Part shown: piece after piece, positions 53,503 to 62,775 of the stretch
Numbering within the stretch: position 1 is the stretch's first letter
Layout: the number at the start of each line of letters is the position of its first letter
Origin: Limnohabitans sp. Hippo3
GTDB lineage: Bacteria; Pseudomonadota; Gammaproteobacteria; Burkholderiales; Burkholderiaceae_C
Direction of reading: 5' to 3'
DNA length: 64,000 nucleotides
Assembly (NCBI RefSeq): GCF_003063665.1
Contig: NZ_NESF01000002.1
Location: 124,001 to 188,000 of the forward strand
Made by a program: the position numbers and the translations under genes
Notes under the pieces: generated by a model
Told to the model about the DNA's origin: nothing
What the model saw: only the letters and a program-made list of their open reading frames with translations
Database searches by the model: none

Positions 53503-54795
53503 TCAAGCCTCGAACGCCACATGCCCGCCAACCACAGTGGCCAACACGCGACCAGGCAGCTCGTAGCCGGAAAACGGCGTGCTCTTGCCTTGGCTGCGCA
53601 GCGAATCTTCCGTCACCAGCCAATGGCCCTCGATCGACAGCACACAGACATCGGCCACACCACCCACCGCCAGATGACCGACAGAGTCCCGCAGGCTGCC
53701 CAGCGTCGCCCCGAGCACACGGGCCGGGTCGGCCGTGATGCGCGACAACACTTGCGACAAAGGCAGCCCGGACTCTTGTCCCCACTTGAGCGCCAGGCTC
53801 CACAGCAGTTCCATGCCTGTGGCGCCTGGTTCGGCTTCGGCAAACGGCAGCGCCTTGGCGTCGGCATCCACCGGGGTATGGTCGGACACCAGCACGTCCA
53901 GCGTGCCGTCGGCCAGGCCTGCACGCAGCGCATCGCGGTCGCGCTGCTGGCGCAACACGGGCACCAGGCGCGCGCGGCTGTCGAAGTAGCCCATGTCGGC
54001 ATCGGTCAGGTGCAGCGAGTTGATGCTCACGTCGGCCGTGACCGGCAAGCCCTCGGCCTTGGCCTGGCGGATCAGCTCAACACCCTGGGCGCTGCTGATG
54101 CGGCACAAGTGCACACGGGCACGCGTGCTGCGCACCAGCTCAAAAATCGTGTGCAGGGCAATGGTTTCGGCCGCCACCGACACGCCCGACAGGCCCATGC
54201 GTGTGGCCAAAGCGCCGCTGGCGGCCACGCCTTTGCCCAGGTGCAGCTCTTGTGGACGCAGCCAGACCGTGAAGCCAAAGGTGCTGGCGTATTGCAAGGC
54301 GCGCTGCAGCACCTGGGTGCTGGGGATCGGCACCTCGGCCTGAGAAAAACCCACACAACCCGCGGCAGTGAGCTGGCCCATTTCGGTCAGCACATCGCCT
54401 TTCAGGCCCAGGGTGAGTGCACCCAGCGGCAGCACACGGGCCTGGTGCAGTTTTTCGGCGCGGTAGCGCAGCATTTCGACCAGACCGGGTTCGTCCAGCA
54501 CGGGATCGGTGTCGGGGGAGCAAACCAGGCTGGTCACGCCTCCGGCCACGGCGGCGGCCATTTCGCTCTCCAGCATGCCTGCGTGCTCCTGGCCGGGTTC
54601 GCGCAAGCGCGCCGCCAGGTCCACCAGGCCTGGGGCCACTATGCTGCCCTCGGCGTCGATCACGCGGTTGGGTGTGAAGTCGGCGGGCGCTTGGCCGATG
54701 GTCACGATGCGACCGGCAGCGATCGCCAGATCGGCGGTTTGGTCAAAGCCGCTGGCCGGGTCAATCAAGCGGCCGTTTTGGATGAGTAGTTTCAT
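53503..54795 (-). CDS. Dihydroorotase-like protein PyrC' (probably non-catalytic)
   Basis: A 430-residue amidohydrolase-fold protein next to pyrB. Where active dihydroorotases have the metal-binding DxHxH, this one has LVDLAARLREPG (about residues 56-67), so the two histidines are missing; VSDHTPVDADAK remains later. This is the pattern of PyrC'/PyrX proteins, inactive partners that hold the aspartate transcarbamoylase dodecamer together in Pseudomonas. An active PyrC should be encoded elsewhere. Start at 54795 because GAGGA precedes it at suitable spacing. Confidence 0.88.
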   Translation of the reverse strand: MKLLIQNGRLIDPASGFDQTADLAIAAGRIVTIGQAPADFTPNRVIDAEGSIVAPGLVDLAARLREPGQEHAGMLESEMAAAVAGGVTSLVCSPDTDPVLDEPGLVEMLRYRAEKLHQARVLPLGALTLGLKGDVLTEMGQLTAAGCVGFSQAEVPIPSTQVLQRALQYASTFGFTVWLRPQELHLGKGVAASGALATRMGLSGVSVAAETIALHTIFELVRSTRARVHLCRISSAQGVELIRQAKAEGLPVTADVSINSLHLTDADMGYFDSRARLVPVLRQQRDRDALRAGLADGTLDVLVSDHTPVDADAKALPFAEAEPGATGMELLWSLALKWGQESGLPLSQVLSRITADPARVLGATLGSLRDSVGHLAVGGVADVCVLSIEGHWLVTEDSLRSQGKSTPFSGYELPGRVLATVVGGHVAFEA

Positions 54796-54806
54796 GGTGT
54801 CAGTCC

Positions 54807-55772
54807 TCACGCCTCATTGCCGGCCACGATGCTCATCACCGCCATGCGCACGGCGATGCCGAAGGTCACTTGCGGCAGGATCACGCTTTGTTGCCCATCG
54901 ACCACGGCGGAATCAATCTCCACGCCCCGGTTGATCGGCCCCGGGTGCATGACGATGGCATCCGGCTTGGCCAGTTGGAGTTTTTCGGGCGTCAGGCCAA
55001 AGCTCTCGAAGTATTCCTGGCTGGAAGGCAACAGCGCACCGCTCATGCGCTCGTTTTGCAGGCGCAACATGATCACGACATCACAGCCCTTGATGCCTTC
55101 TTCGAGGTTGTTGAACACGCGCACACCCATTTGCGCCATGTCGGCGGGCACCAGGGTTTTAGGGCCCACCACACGCACTTCGGCGCAGCCCAAGGTGGTG
55201 AGCGCGTGGATGTCAGAACGCGCCACGCGCGAATGCAGCACGTCGCCCACGATGGCCACGGTCAGGTTGGAAAAATCCTTCTTGTAATGCCGGATGGTGT
55301 ACATGTCCAGCAGGCCCTGGGTGGGGTGAGCGTGGCGACCGTCACCCGCGTTGACCACGTGCACATGCGGCGCGACATGCTGGGCAATCAGGTAGGGCGC
55401 GCCCGATTCGCTGTGGCGCACCACAAAGATGTCGGCGGCCATGGCGCTCAGGTTGGCGATGGTGTCAAGCAGCGACTCGCCTTTGCTGGCCGACGAACGC
55501 GCAATGTCGAGCGTGTAGACATCGGCCGACAGGCGGGTGGCCGCGATGTCGAAGGTGGTGCGGGTGCGGGTGCTGTTTTCAAAAAACAGGTTGAACACGC
55601 TCTTGCCGCGCAAAAGGGGCACCTTTTTCACCTCGCGGTCGCTCACGCTGACGAAGCTCGCCGCCGTGTCGAGGATGTGCGTCAGGATGTCCTTGGACAG
55701 GCCCTCGGTGGAGAGCAGGTGGATCAGCTCGCCGTTTTTGTTGAGTTGGGGGTTGTTGCGTTTGTAGAGCAT
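54807..55772 (-). CDS. pyrB: Aspartate carbamoyltransferase catalytic subunit
   Basis: A 321-residue ATCase. The carbamoyl-phosphate motif is [11 protein letters not shown], with [30 protein letters not shown] and [12 protein letters not shown]. It catalyses the second step of pyrimidine synthesis. Lies 11 nt before pyrC', consistent with a PyrB-PyrC' complex. Confidence 0.95.
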   Translation of the reverse strand: MLYKRNNPQLNKNGELIHLLSTEGLSKDILTHILDTAASFVSVSDREVKKVPLLRGKSVFNLFFENSTRTRTTFDIAATRLSADVYTLDIARSSASKGESLLDTIANLSAMAADIFVVRHSESGAPYLIAQHVAPHVHVVNAGDGRHAHPTQGLLDMYTIRHYKKDFSNLTVAIVGDVLHSRVARSDIHALTTLGCAEVRVVGPKTLVPADMAQMGVRVFNNLEEGIKGCDVVIMLRLQNERMSGALLPSSQEYFESFGLTPEKLQLAKPDAIVMHPGPINRGVEIDSAVVDGQQSVILPQVTFGIAVRMAVMSIVAGNEA

Positions 55773-55788
55773 GTTGTTTTCACCTCAA

Positions 55789-56289
55789 TCAGGCTTTGTT
55801 CTCCACTTCAAAACTGAAACGGCCTGCCGCATCGCGCGCCAGCGCCAGCGATTGCGTCTCCGGCAGGGCCACGCGGGCGGCAGCAAAGTCGGCCTGGATG
55901 GGCAGCTGGCGACCACCCCGGTCCACCAAAACGGCCAACTGCACCCGGGCGGGTCGGCCGTAGTCAAAGATTTCGTTGAGCACCGCGCGAATGGTGCGGC
56001 CGGTGTAGAGCACATCGTCGAGTACCAGAATGTCGGCCCCATCGACCTCAAAAGGCAAACTGGTCTGGCCGCCTGCAGACAGGCCGCGCTGGGCAAAGTC
56101 GTCGCGGTGCATGACCGAGGACACCTGACCTGACTCACCGGGCAAGCCCAGTTCACGCTGCAGGCGCTCGGCCAGCCAGGCGCCGCCCGAGGTGATGCCC
56201 ACCAGGCGGGTGTGGGCCCTGCACAGGCTGCGCACACCGCGCAGCAGCTCCAGGTACAAGGCCTCGGCGTTCAGGGCCAGTGCGCTCAT
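55789..56289 (-). CDS. pyrR: Bifunctional pyr operon regulator / uracil phosphoribosyltransferase
   Basis: A 166-residue PRTase-fold protein with the PRPP loop ADILVLDDVLYTGRTIRAVL, GGAWLAERLQ and FDYGRPARVQLAVLVDRGGR of PyrR. In Gram-positives PyrR attenuates the pyr operon by RNA binding; in proteobacteria the regulatory role is less clear. Overlaps ruvX by 4 nt. Confidence 0.92.
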   Translation of the reverse strand: MSALALNAEALYLELLRGVRSLCRAHTRLVGITSGGAWLAERLQRELGLPGESGQVSSVMHRDDFAQRGLSAGGQTSLPFEVDGADILVLDDVLYTGRTIRAVLNEIFDYGRPARVQLAVLVDRGGRQLPIQADFAAARVALPETQSLALARDAAGRFSFEVENKA

Positions 56290-56702
56290 GGGATGTTCCT
56301 TAAAAATTGGTCCAGGATGATCGCCGCCGCCGCCGCATCGGCGTCTTTGGCGCCATAAGAATGGGCTTCGGTGGTCGTGTAGCGCTCATCCACCTCGTAC
56401 ACCACCAGGCCAAAGCGACCGCGCAACTGGCGACCGAACTTGCGGGCACGCAGGGTGTTTTCGTGCTCGCCGCCATCGGGGTGGGTGGGCACACCGATCA
56501 CCAGCGCGTCGGGCTGCCACTCTTGGATGCGTTTGGCGATGTGCTCAAACCGGGCATCCCCCTCGGCGGCAATCGTGCCTTGCGGCGTGGCCGACTTCAT
56601 CAGCCGGTTGCCCACGGCCACGCCAGTGCGCTTGAGGCCAAAGTCAAAGGCCAAAAAACTCTGGTGGTTGGCGGGAACGGTGTTCTCGGGGGTGCTGCTC
56701 AT
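56286..56702 (-). CDS. ruvX: Holliday junction resolvase-like / pre-16S rRNA nuclease YqgF
   Basis: A 138-residue RNase H-like fold protein with FLAFDFGLKRTGVAVGN (first Asp), ALVIGVPTHPDGGEHENTLR, VYEVDERYTT and a C-terminal DADAAAAAIILDQFL. The family matures the 5' end of 16S rRNA. Overlaps both neighbours by 4 nt. Confidence 0.93.
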   Translation of the reverse strand: MSSTPENTVPANHQSFLAFDFGLKRTGVAVGNRLMKSATPQGTIAAEGDARFEHIAKRIQEWQPDALVIGVPTHPDGGEHENTLRARKFGRQLRGRFGLVVYEVDERYTTTEAHSYGAKDADAAAAAIILDQFLRNIP

Positions 56703-57301
56703 GCGTGCCCCGCGTCTGGCGAGAGCATCCAGCTTTTGAGCCCCAACAGGTCCAGGGCGCGGTCATAGCGCTCGGCCATGGGCACCTCAAACACCACATC
56801 GGCCGAGGCAGGCACCGTGAGCCAGGTGTTTTCGCTCAATTCGGACTCCAGCTGCCCCTCGCCCCAGGCCGCATAACCCAAAGTGACCAGCACGCGGCGT
56901 GGCCCCGCACCCGAAGAAAGAGCTTCGAGCACATCGCGTGACGTGGTCATCTCCAGCCCACCGGGGACAGTGAGGGTGGAGGCGTAAATGGAGCCGCCAT
57001 CCAGTTCAGGCTTGTCCATGCGCATGGGGTCGTGCAACACAAAACCGCGCTCGGTCTGAACCGGGCCGCCATGGCCCACCGGGTTTTCCACCAGGTCTTC
57101 GCGTCGCAGAGGCAAATCGACCTTGTCAAACAGCAAACGCATGCTGATGTCGGCCGGTTTGTTGATGATCAGACCCATGGCCCCACGGGGGCTGTGCTCG
57201 CACATGTAAACGACACTGCGGGCAAATGTCTCGTCCTCCAACCCGGGCATGGCGATCAGGAAATGATGCTTGAGGTCAATCGAGGCAGAATCGGCGGTCA
57301 T
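56699..57301 (-). CDS. YqgE/AlgH family protein (DUF179)
   Basis: A 200-residue protein with HHFLIAMPGLEDETFARSVV, YMCEHSPRGAMGLIINKP, GGPVQTERGFVLHD and LVTLGYAAWGEGQLESEL, all DUF179 hallmarks. Conserved upstream of ruvX; function uncertain. First gene of the yqgE-ruvX-pyrR-pyrB-pyrC' operon, divergent from the photolyase. Confidence 0.93.
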   Translation of the reverse strand: MTADSASIDLKHHFLIAMPGLEDETFARSVVYMCEHSPRGAMGLIINKPADISMRLLFDKVDLPLRREDLVENPVGHGGPVQTERGFVLHDPMRMDKPELDGGSIYASTLTVPGGLEMTTSRDVLEALSSGAGPRRVLVTLGYAAWGEGQLESELSENTWLTVPASADVVFEVPMAERYDRALDLLGLKSWMLSPDAGHA

Positions 57302-57375
57302 GCACCGATTTTAGCGGCCCTGTCTCTGCGGACGGGGTCAAGGGTGCATTGTTTGACCCAACCCGGCATACCCCG

Positions 57376-58851
57376 ATGGAAACCCCTTTTTCTTGTGGCC
57401 TGGTCTGGCTGCGGCGCGACCTGCGCGTGAGTGACCATGCCGCCCTGCACCAGGCCCTGAAGCACTGCCAACGGGTGCATGTGGCCTTCGTCTTTGACAC
57501 CGAGATTCTCGACGCCCTGCCCCGCGCTGACCGGCGGGTCGAATTCATCCGCGAGTCGCTGGTCGAGGTCGATGCCCGCTTGCGCGAACTGGCGGGCCAC
57601 CCCAAAGCTGGCCTGATCGTGCGTCACGGCGTGGCCAAGGACAAAATCGTCAAACTGGCCCAGCACCTGCAGGCGCAGGCCGTGTTTGCCAACCACGACG
57701 ACGAGCCGCAGGCACTGGCCCGCGACATCCAGGTGCGTGGCCACCTGGCCGACCACGGCATCGTGCTGCACACCTTCAAGGACCATGTGGTCTTTGAACG
57801 CAACGAAATGCTGACCCAGTCGGCCAAGCCTTTCAGCGTGTTCACGCCCTACAAAAACGCCTGGCTGAAGAAAGTCACGCCCGAAGACCTGCAGGCTTTT
57901 GAAGTGGCAGCGCTGGACCAACGCCTGGCACCACGCCCCGATGACCTGGCGCACCCTGTGCCCAGCCTGGCAGACATCGGCTTTGAGCCCACCAATTTAC
58001 AAGCCCTGAAAATCCCCACAGGCGAGTCGGGCGCGCAGGCCTTGCTGCAGGACTTTTTGATCCGCATCGACCATTACGAAGACACGCGCAACTTTCCGGC
58101 CGTCAAAGGCCCCAGTTATTTGAGTGTGCATTTGCGCTTTGGCACCGTGTCGATCCGCCAGCTGGCCCGCGAGGCGCATGCCCGCATGCAGGCGGGCAGC
58201 ACGGGGGCGAGTGTGTGGCTGTCGGAGCTGATCTGGCGCGACTTTTATGTGCAGGTGCTGCACAACTTTGCGCATGTGGGCCAAGGCCAAAGCTTCAAAC
58301 CCGACTACGACGCCATCCGCTGGGAGCACGGCCCGCACGCCCACAAGCTGTTTGACGCCTGGTGCGAAGCGCGCACCGGCTACCCCTTGGTGGACGCGGC
58401 CATGCGCCAGATCAACCAGACGGGCTACATGCACAACCGCCTGCGCATGGTGGTGGCGAGCTTTTTGGTGAAGGATCTGGGCATCGACTGGCGCTGGGGC
58501 GAAAAGTACTTCGCCACGCACCTGAACGACTTTGACCTGTCGGCCAACAACGGCGGCTGGCAATGGGCCAGCTCCAGCGGGTGCGACGCGCAGCCTTACT
58601 TTCGCATCTTCAACCCGATCAGCCAAAGCGAAAAGTTCGACCCTGAAGGCAAATTCATTCGCCGCTATGTGCCCGAGCTGGCGGCCTTGCCCACGGCCGC
58701 GTTGCACGCGCCTTGGCTGGCCAAACCCATGGAATTGCAAGCGGCGGGGGTGGTGATCGGCAAAACCTACCCGGCCCCCATCGTCGACCACGCCGAAGCG
58801 CGGGAAAAAACGCTGGCGCGGTATGCGGTGGTCAAGAAAAGCGCGGACTGA
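57376..58851 (+). CDS. phrB: Deoxyribodipyrimidine photolyase, class I CPD type
   Basis: A 491-residue photolyase. The N-terminal antenna domain begins CGLVWLRRDLRVSDHAAL. The C-terminal FAD domain has ELIWRDFYVQVLHNF, RTGYPLVDAAMRQINQTGYM, HNRLRMVVASFLVKDLGIDW, then SANNGGWQWASSSGCDA and PYFRIFNPISQSEKFDP. The NNGGWQW loop contains the FAD-contacting Asn of E. coli-type enzymes. It repairs cyclobutane dimers with blue light. An earlier TTG in frame is possible, but the ATG at 57376 fits homologues. Confidence 0.94.
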   Translation: METPFSCGLVWLRRDLRVSDHAALHQALKHCQRVHVAFVFDTEILDALPRADRRVEFIRESLVEVDARLRELAGHPKAGLIVRHGVAKDKIVKLAQHLQAQAVFANHDDEPQALARDIQVRGHLADHGIVLHTFKDHVVFERNEMLTQSAKPFSVFTPYKNAWLKKVTPEDLQAFEVAALDQRLAPRPDDLAHPVPSLADIGFEPTNLQALKIPTGESGAQALLQDFLIRIDHYEDTRNFPAVKGPSYLSVHLRFGTVSIRQLAREAHARMQAGSTGASVWLSELIWRDFYVQVLHNFAHVGQGQSFKPDYDAIRWEHGPHAHKLFDAWCEARTGYPLVDAAMRQINQTGYMHNRLRMVVASFLVKDLGIDWRWGEKYFATHLNDFDLSANNGGWQWASSSGCDAQPYFRIFNPISQSEKFDPEGKFIRRYVPELAALPTAALHAPWLAKPMELQAAGVVIGKTYPAPIVDHAEAREKTLARYAVVKKSAD

Positions 58852-59022
58852 TCAGATGGCGACCATCTCGAAATCTTCCTTGCGGGCTGCGCATTCGGGG
58901 CAGGTCCAGTTCATGGGCACATCCTCCCATTTGGTGCCGGGGGCAATGCCGTGCTCGGGGTCGCCTGCAGCTTCGTCATAGATCCAGCCGCAAATCAGGC
59001 ACATCCAGGTTTTGTGTTCCAT
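58852..59022 (-). CDS. Rubredoxin
   Basis: A 56-residue one-iron electron carrier. CLICGWIYDEAAGDPEHGI and CPECAARKEDFEMV supply the two CxxC pairs that bind iron. Divergent from thiD, a common arrangement in Burkholderiales. Its redox partner is not adjacent. Confidence 0.96.
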   Translation of the reverse strand: MEHKTWMCLICGWIYDEAAGDPEHGIAPGTKWEDVPMNWTCPECAARKEDFEMVAI

Positions 59023-59124
59023 CACAGTGTCGCAATCAGAGAGTCGAATAGAATGATTTGATTGTATCGGGCGAGCCCGGTGCCCGGCTGAAGACCTTCT
59101 GAAGCACACTGCCATTCGCCTTTC

Positions 59125-60069
59125 ATGACCGATCACAAGCCCGAATTCCCAACCGAGACCGACGTGCTGGATGCCGAGGACGCTGCGGGCTTGGCCTGCG
59201 TCCTGTCCTTCAATGCCAACGACCCCAGCGGCGCGGGAGGCCTGAGCTGTGACGCGACCGCCATGGCTTCGGTCGGGGCACATTGCATGCCGGTATGTAC
59301 CGGTGCTTATGTGCGCGACACCAGCAGCATCACCGACTTTTACCCCCTGGACGAAGAAGCTGTTCACGACCAGGCCCGCGCCGTGGCCGAAGACGTGCCC
59401 GTGCAGGTCATCAAAGTCGGCTTTGTGGGCACACCGGAGAGTCTGGCGGTGATTGCTGAACTCTCGGACGACTACGACGGTGTTCCGGTGGTGGCCTACA
59501 TGCCCAACCTGTCCTGGTGGGAAGACGACAAGATCGACGCTTATCAGGACGCTTTTCGCGAATTGGTGCTGCCGCAAACCAGCGTGCTGGTCGGCCACCA
59601 CAGCACCCTGCGCCGCTGGCTGCTGCCCGAATGGTCGGGCGAGCGCAACCCCGGGCCGCGCGACATCGCCAAAGCTGCCGCTGAGTTGGGCGTGCCCTAC
59701 ACCCTGGTGACCGGCCTGCCCTTGCCCGACCAGCACATTGACAACGCCTTGGCCTCGCCCGAAACCGTCTTGGCCCACGAAAAGTTTGAGCGCATCGAGG
59801 CGGTGTTTGCCGGCGCAGGTGACACCCTGACCGCGGCCCTCGCCGCTTTGCTGGCCACCGGCATGGACCTGCCCGAAGCCACCAGCGAAGCTCTGCATTA
59901 CCTCGACCGCTGTCTGGACGAGGGCTTTCGGCCCGGTATGGGCCAGGTCATTCCAGACCGCCTTTTTTGGGCACTGCCTGAAGGCGAAGAAACCGACGGC
60001 GAAGAAGGCCCCGAAGTTCATCCCGGCGCCGATTACTTTGAAGTGCCATTCAACGAAACCAAACACTGA
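59125..60069 (+). CDS. thiD: Hydroxymethylpyrimidine/phosphomethylpyrimidine kinase
   Basis: A 314-residue ribokinase-fold kinase of thiamine synthesis. It has [46 protein letters not shown] and the anion-hole [18 protein letters not shown]. It carries N- and C-terminal acidic extensions beyond the usual ~270 residues. Followed after 17 bp by hemL. Confidence 0.92.
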   Translation: MTDHKPEFPTETDVLDAEDAAGLACVLSFNANDPSGAGGLSCDATAMASVGAHCMPVCTGAYVRDTSSITDFYPLDEEAVHDQARAVAEDVPVQVIKVGFVGTPESLAVIAELSDDYDGVPVVAYMPNLSWWEDDKIDAYQDAFRELVLPQTSVLVGHHSTLRRWLLPEWSGERNPGPRDIAKAAAELGVPYTLVTGLPLPDQHIDNALASPETVLAHEKFERIEAVFAGAGDTLTAALAALLATGMDLPEATSEALHYLDRCLDEGFRPGMGQVIPDRLFWALPEGEETDGEEGPEVHPGADYFEVPFNETKH

Positions 60070-60086
60070 AGCCAGAGACAAGCCGC

Positions 60087-61382
<1,296 letters not shown>

Positions 61383-61388
61383 TTTGAG

Positions 61389-61892
61389 TCACTGACCGGG
61401 CAAAACCAAGCAGCGCTCCAGCCCAAATCGCTCAAAGTCGCGCTCAAACGTGACCATGCGCAGGCCAGCGCTTTGGGCTGTGGCCGCCACACACACATCG
61501 GCCCACAAGCGAATGGGTTGAGGCTCGCCCCGACGCCCCAGCAGCTGTGCAATGGCGTCATCCAAACCGGGCGGATCGGCCAGCAAACCCACGGCAGGTG
61601 TGTCAACCCATTGGCGGTACATGGCCATGGCCTGCGTCAGATTCAACACATTGGGGCCCATCGCGCGGGGCTGAGACAGCACGCGCACCAAACCCATCAT
61701 TGTTGTTCGACAAAACCACAAAGGCGTTGCGGCCACGCAGGCCGATTCCCAGTAGCGCATGGCCTGTGCGTGAAACGGATGCGCTGCGCTGCACAGCCCC
61801 ACCCACACATTCACATCGGGCAAATCGCCCGGTGCCAAACGCCAGTTGGCCGAAACCTCAGCCACGCCCCAGGGGCCGGATGGTTCGCTCAT
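61389..61892 (-). CDS. vapC: PIN-domain ribonuclease toxin, VapC-type
   Basis: A 167-residue PIN protein. The first acidic residue is Asp26 in LPDVNVWVGLC. Others lie in PPGLDDAIAQLL and in RLWADVCVAATAQSAGLRMV, then TFERDFERF. VapC toxins cut RNA, usually tRNA. Its start overlaps the antitoxin gene by 35 nt. Convergent with hemL, ending 6 bp from it. Confidence 0.85.
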   Translation of the reverse strand: MSEPSGPWGVAEVSANWRLAPGDLPDVNVWVGLCSAAHPFHAQAMRYWESACVAATPLWFCRTTMMGLVRVLSQPRAMGPNVLNLTQAMAMYRQWVDTPAVGLLADPPGLDDAIAQLLGRRGEPQPIRLWADVCVAATAQSAGLRMVTFERDFERFGLERCLVLPGQ

Positions 61893-62142
61893 CGTCTTCC
61901 TCGTTGATCAATTCATACAAATCGGCGTTGGTCCATTTACCCAGATCCAGGGGCAGAGGCCCCTGGTTTGGAATGACCGGGGGCCGGGCTTGGAACCGCT
62001 TTTGCGGGTCCACCACCTCGCGGGCGGACAAGCCACGTTCGACCAGCTCAATGACCAGGTCGCGCAGGGTTCGGCCCTCTTGGGCGGCCCGGGTTTTGAG
62101 GTGCTTGAAGAGCGGATCGGGAATGTCAATTGAAGTGCGCAT
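61858..62142 (-). CDS. vapB: Antitoxin of a vapBC-like pair
   Basis: A 94-residue protein. The N-terminal ribbon-helix-helix (MRTSIDIPDPLFKHLKTRAA, LRDLVIELVERGLSA) is followed by a toxin-binding tail with aromatic and acidic residues (KWTNADLYELINEEDDERTI). The ATG at 62142 is chosen because RHH antitoxins begin with the beta-strand MRTSIDI; the longer open frame upstream has no homology. Overlaps and precedes the PIN toxin. Confidence 0.85.
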   Translation of the reverse strand: MRTSIDIPDPLFKHLKTRAAQEGRTLRDLVIELVERGLSAREVVDPQKRFQARPPVIPNQGPLPLDLGKWTNADLYELINEEDDERTIRPLGRG

Positions 62143-62145
62143 ATT

Positions 62146-62157
62146 TGCAATTTTGCA
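62146..62157. promoter_or_regulatory. VapB operator candidate
   Basis: Perfect inverted repeat TGCAA-TT-TTGCA 3 nt upstream of the antitoxin ATG, in an AT-rich leader. Such a site fits RHH autorepression. Confidence 0.55.
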
Positions 62158-62280
62158 TAAAAGCATCGATGCGCACAACACCAACCACCTGCCGGGCGCC
62201 AAAGCGCCAGACAAACCGGCGATAATCCGCCCCTGCATTCACGTCCGGACCGGGCGCTTGCCTCTTCCCTTGGACTCCCG

Positions 62281-62616
62281 ATGAAAAAGAACTTCCCCCT
62301 GCAAGCCGAAGGCAAGCACCCCGACCGCGTGCTCGAAGCCGTCAAGCACGACATCCGCAAATACTTCAAGCGTGAGCGCAACCGCGACCTGCCCAAGGGT
62401 GCAGATTTTTGGGACTTTGACTGCAAAGTGGGCCTGACCGCCGACACCGCCGAAGTGGTCCGCGTGAGCGGCGTGATCGAAGCGGTGGACGCTGCTGCCA
62501 AGTCAGGCGCAACGTCGGTCTATGTAGAGATTTTGAGCAAGCACGGCGTGCGAGTGCTCAAGCCACAAGACCACAGCGGCGGTGAAGACCTGTTGAATGA
62601 TCAGAGCCACGCCTGA
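62281..62616 (+). CDS. DUF6172 family protein
   Basis: A 111-residue soluble protein: MKKNFPLQAEGKHPDRVLEA, VKHDIRKYFKRERNRDLPKG, DFWDFDCKVG, and a C-terminal strand SVYVEILSKHGVRV. It matches a small Burkholderiales/Gammaproteobacteria family (DUF6172) without known function. Confidence 0.8.
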   Translation: MKKNFPLQAEGKHPDRVLEAVKHDIRKYFKRERNRDLPKGADFWDFDCKVGLTADTAEVVRVSGVIEAVDAAAKSGATSVYVEILSKHGVRVLKPQDHSGGEDLLNDQSHA

Positions 62617-62644
62617 TTTTTAGACACCTACAGAAAGCCCGAAG

Positions 62645-62760
62645 CAATGGATGCCCGATCAAGTCGGGCATGACGAGAAACTGTCATAACCGCGCATGCG
62701 GGTATCCATGAGCATGCAAACCTAGATCTCCGTTCAAGTCGGGCATGACAAAACCGGGGG
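62645..62760. repeat. REP-like palindrome region, copy 4
   Basis: ATGCCCGA-tcaag-TCGGGCAT (62651-62671) followed by TGACGAG. A second, decayed arm TCAAGTCGGGCATGAC lies near 62736-62750 with a CCGCGCATGCGGG hairpin between. It fills the gap between the DUF6172 gene and the convergent helicase gene and may serve as its terminator. Confidence 0.75.
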
Positions 62761-62775
62761 GGGCGTTTTTTCGCT

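Noticed and set aside
58852-60081. A 409-codon minus-strand frame including rubredoxin
   Set aside because: Only the last 56 codons are rubredoxin; the rest is antisense to thiD and has no homology.
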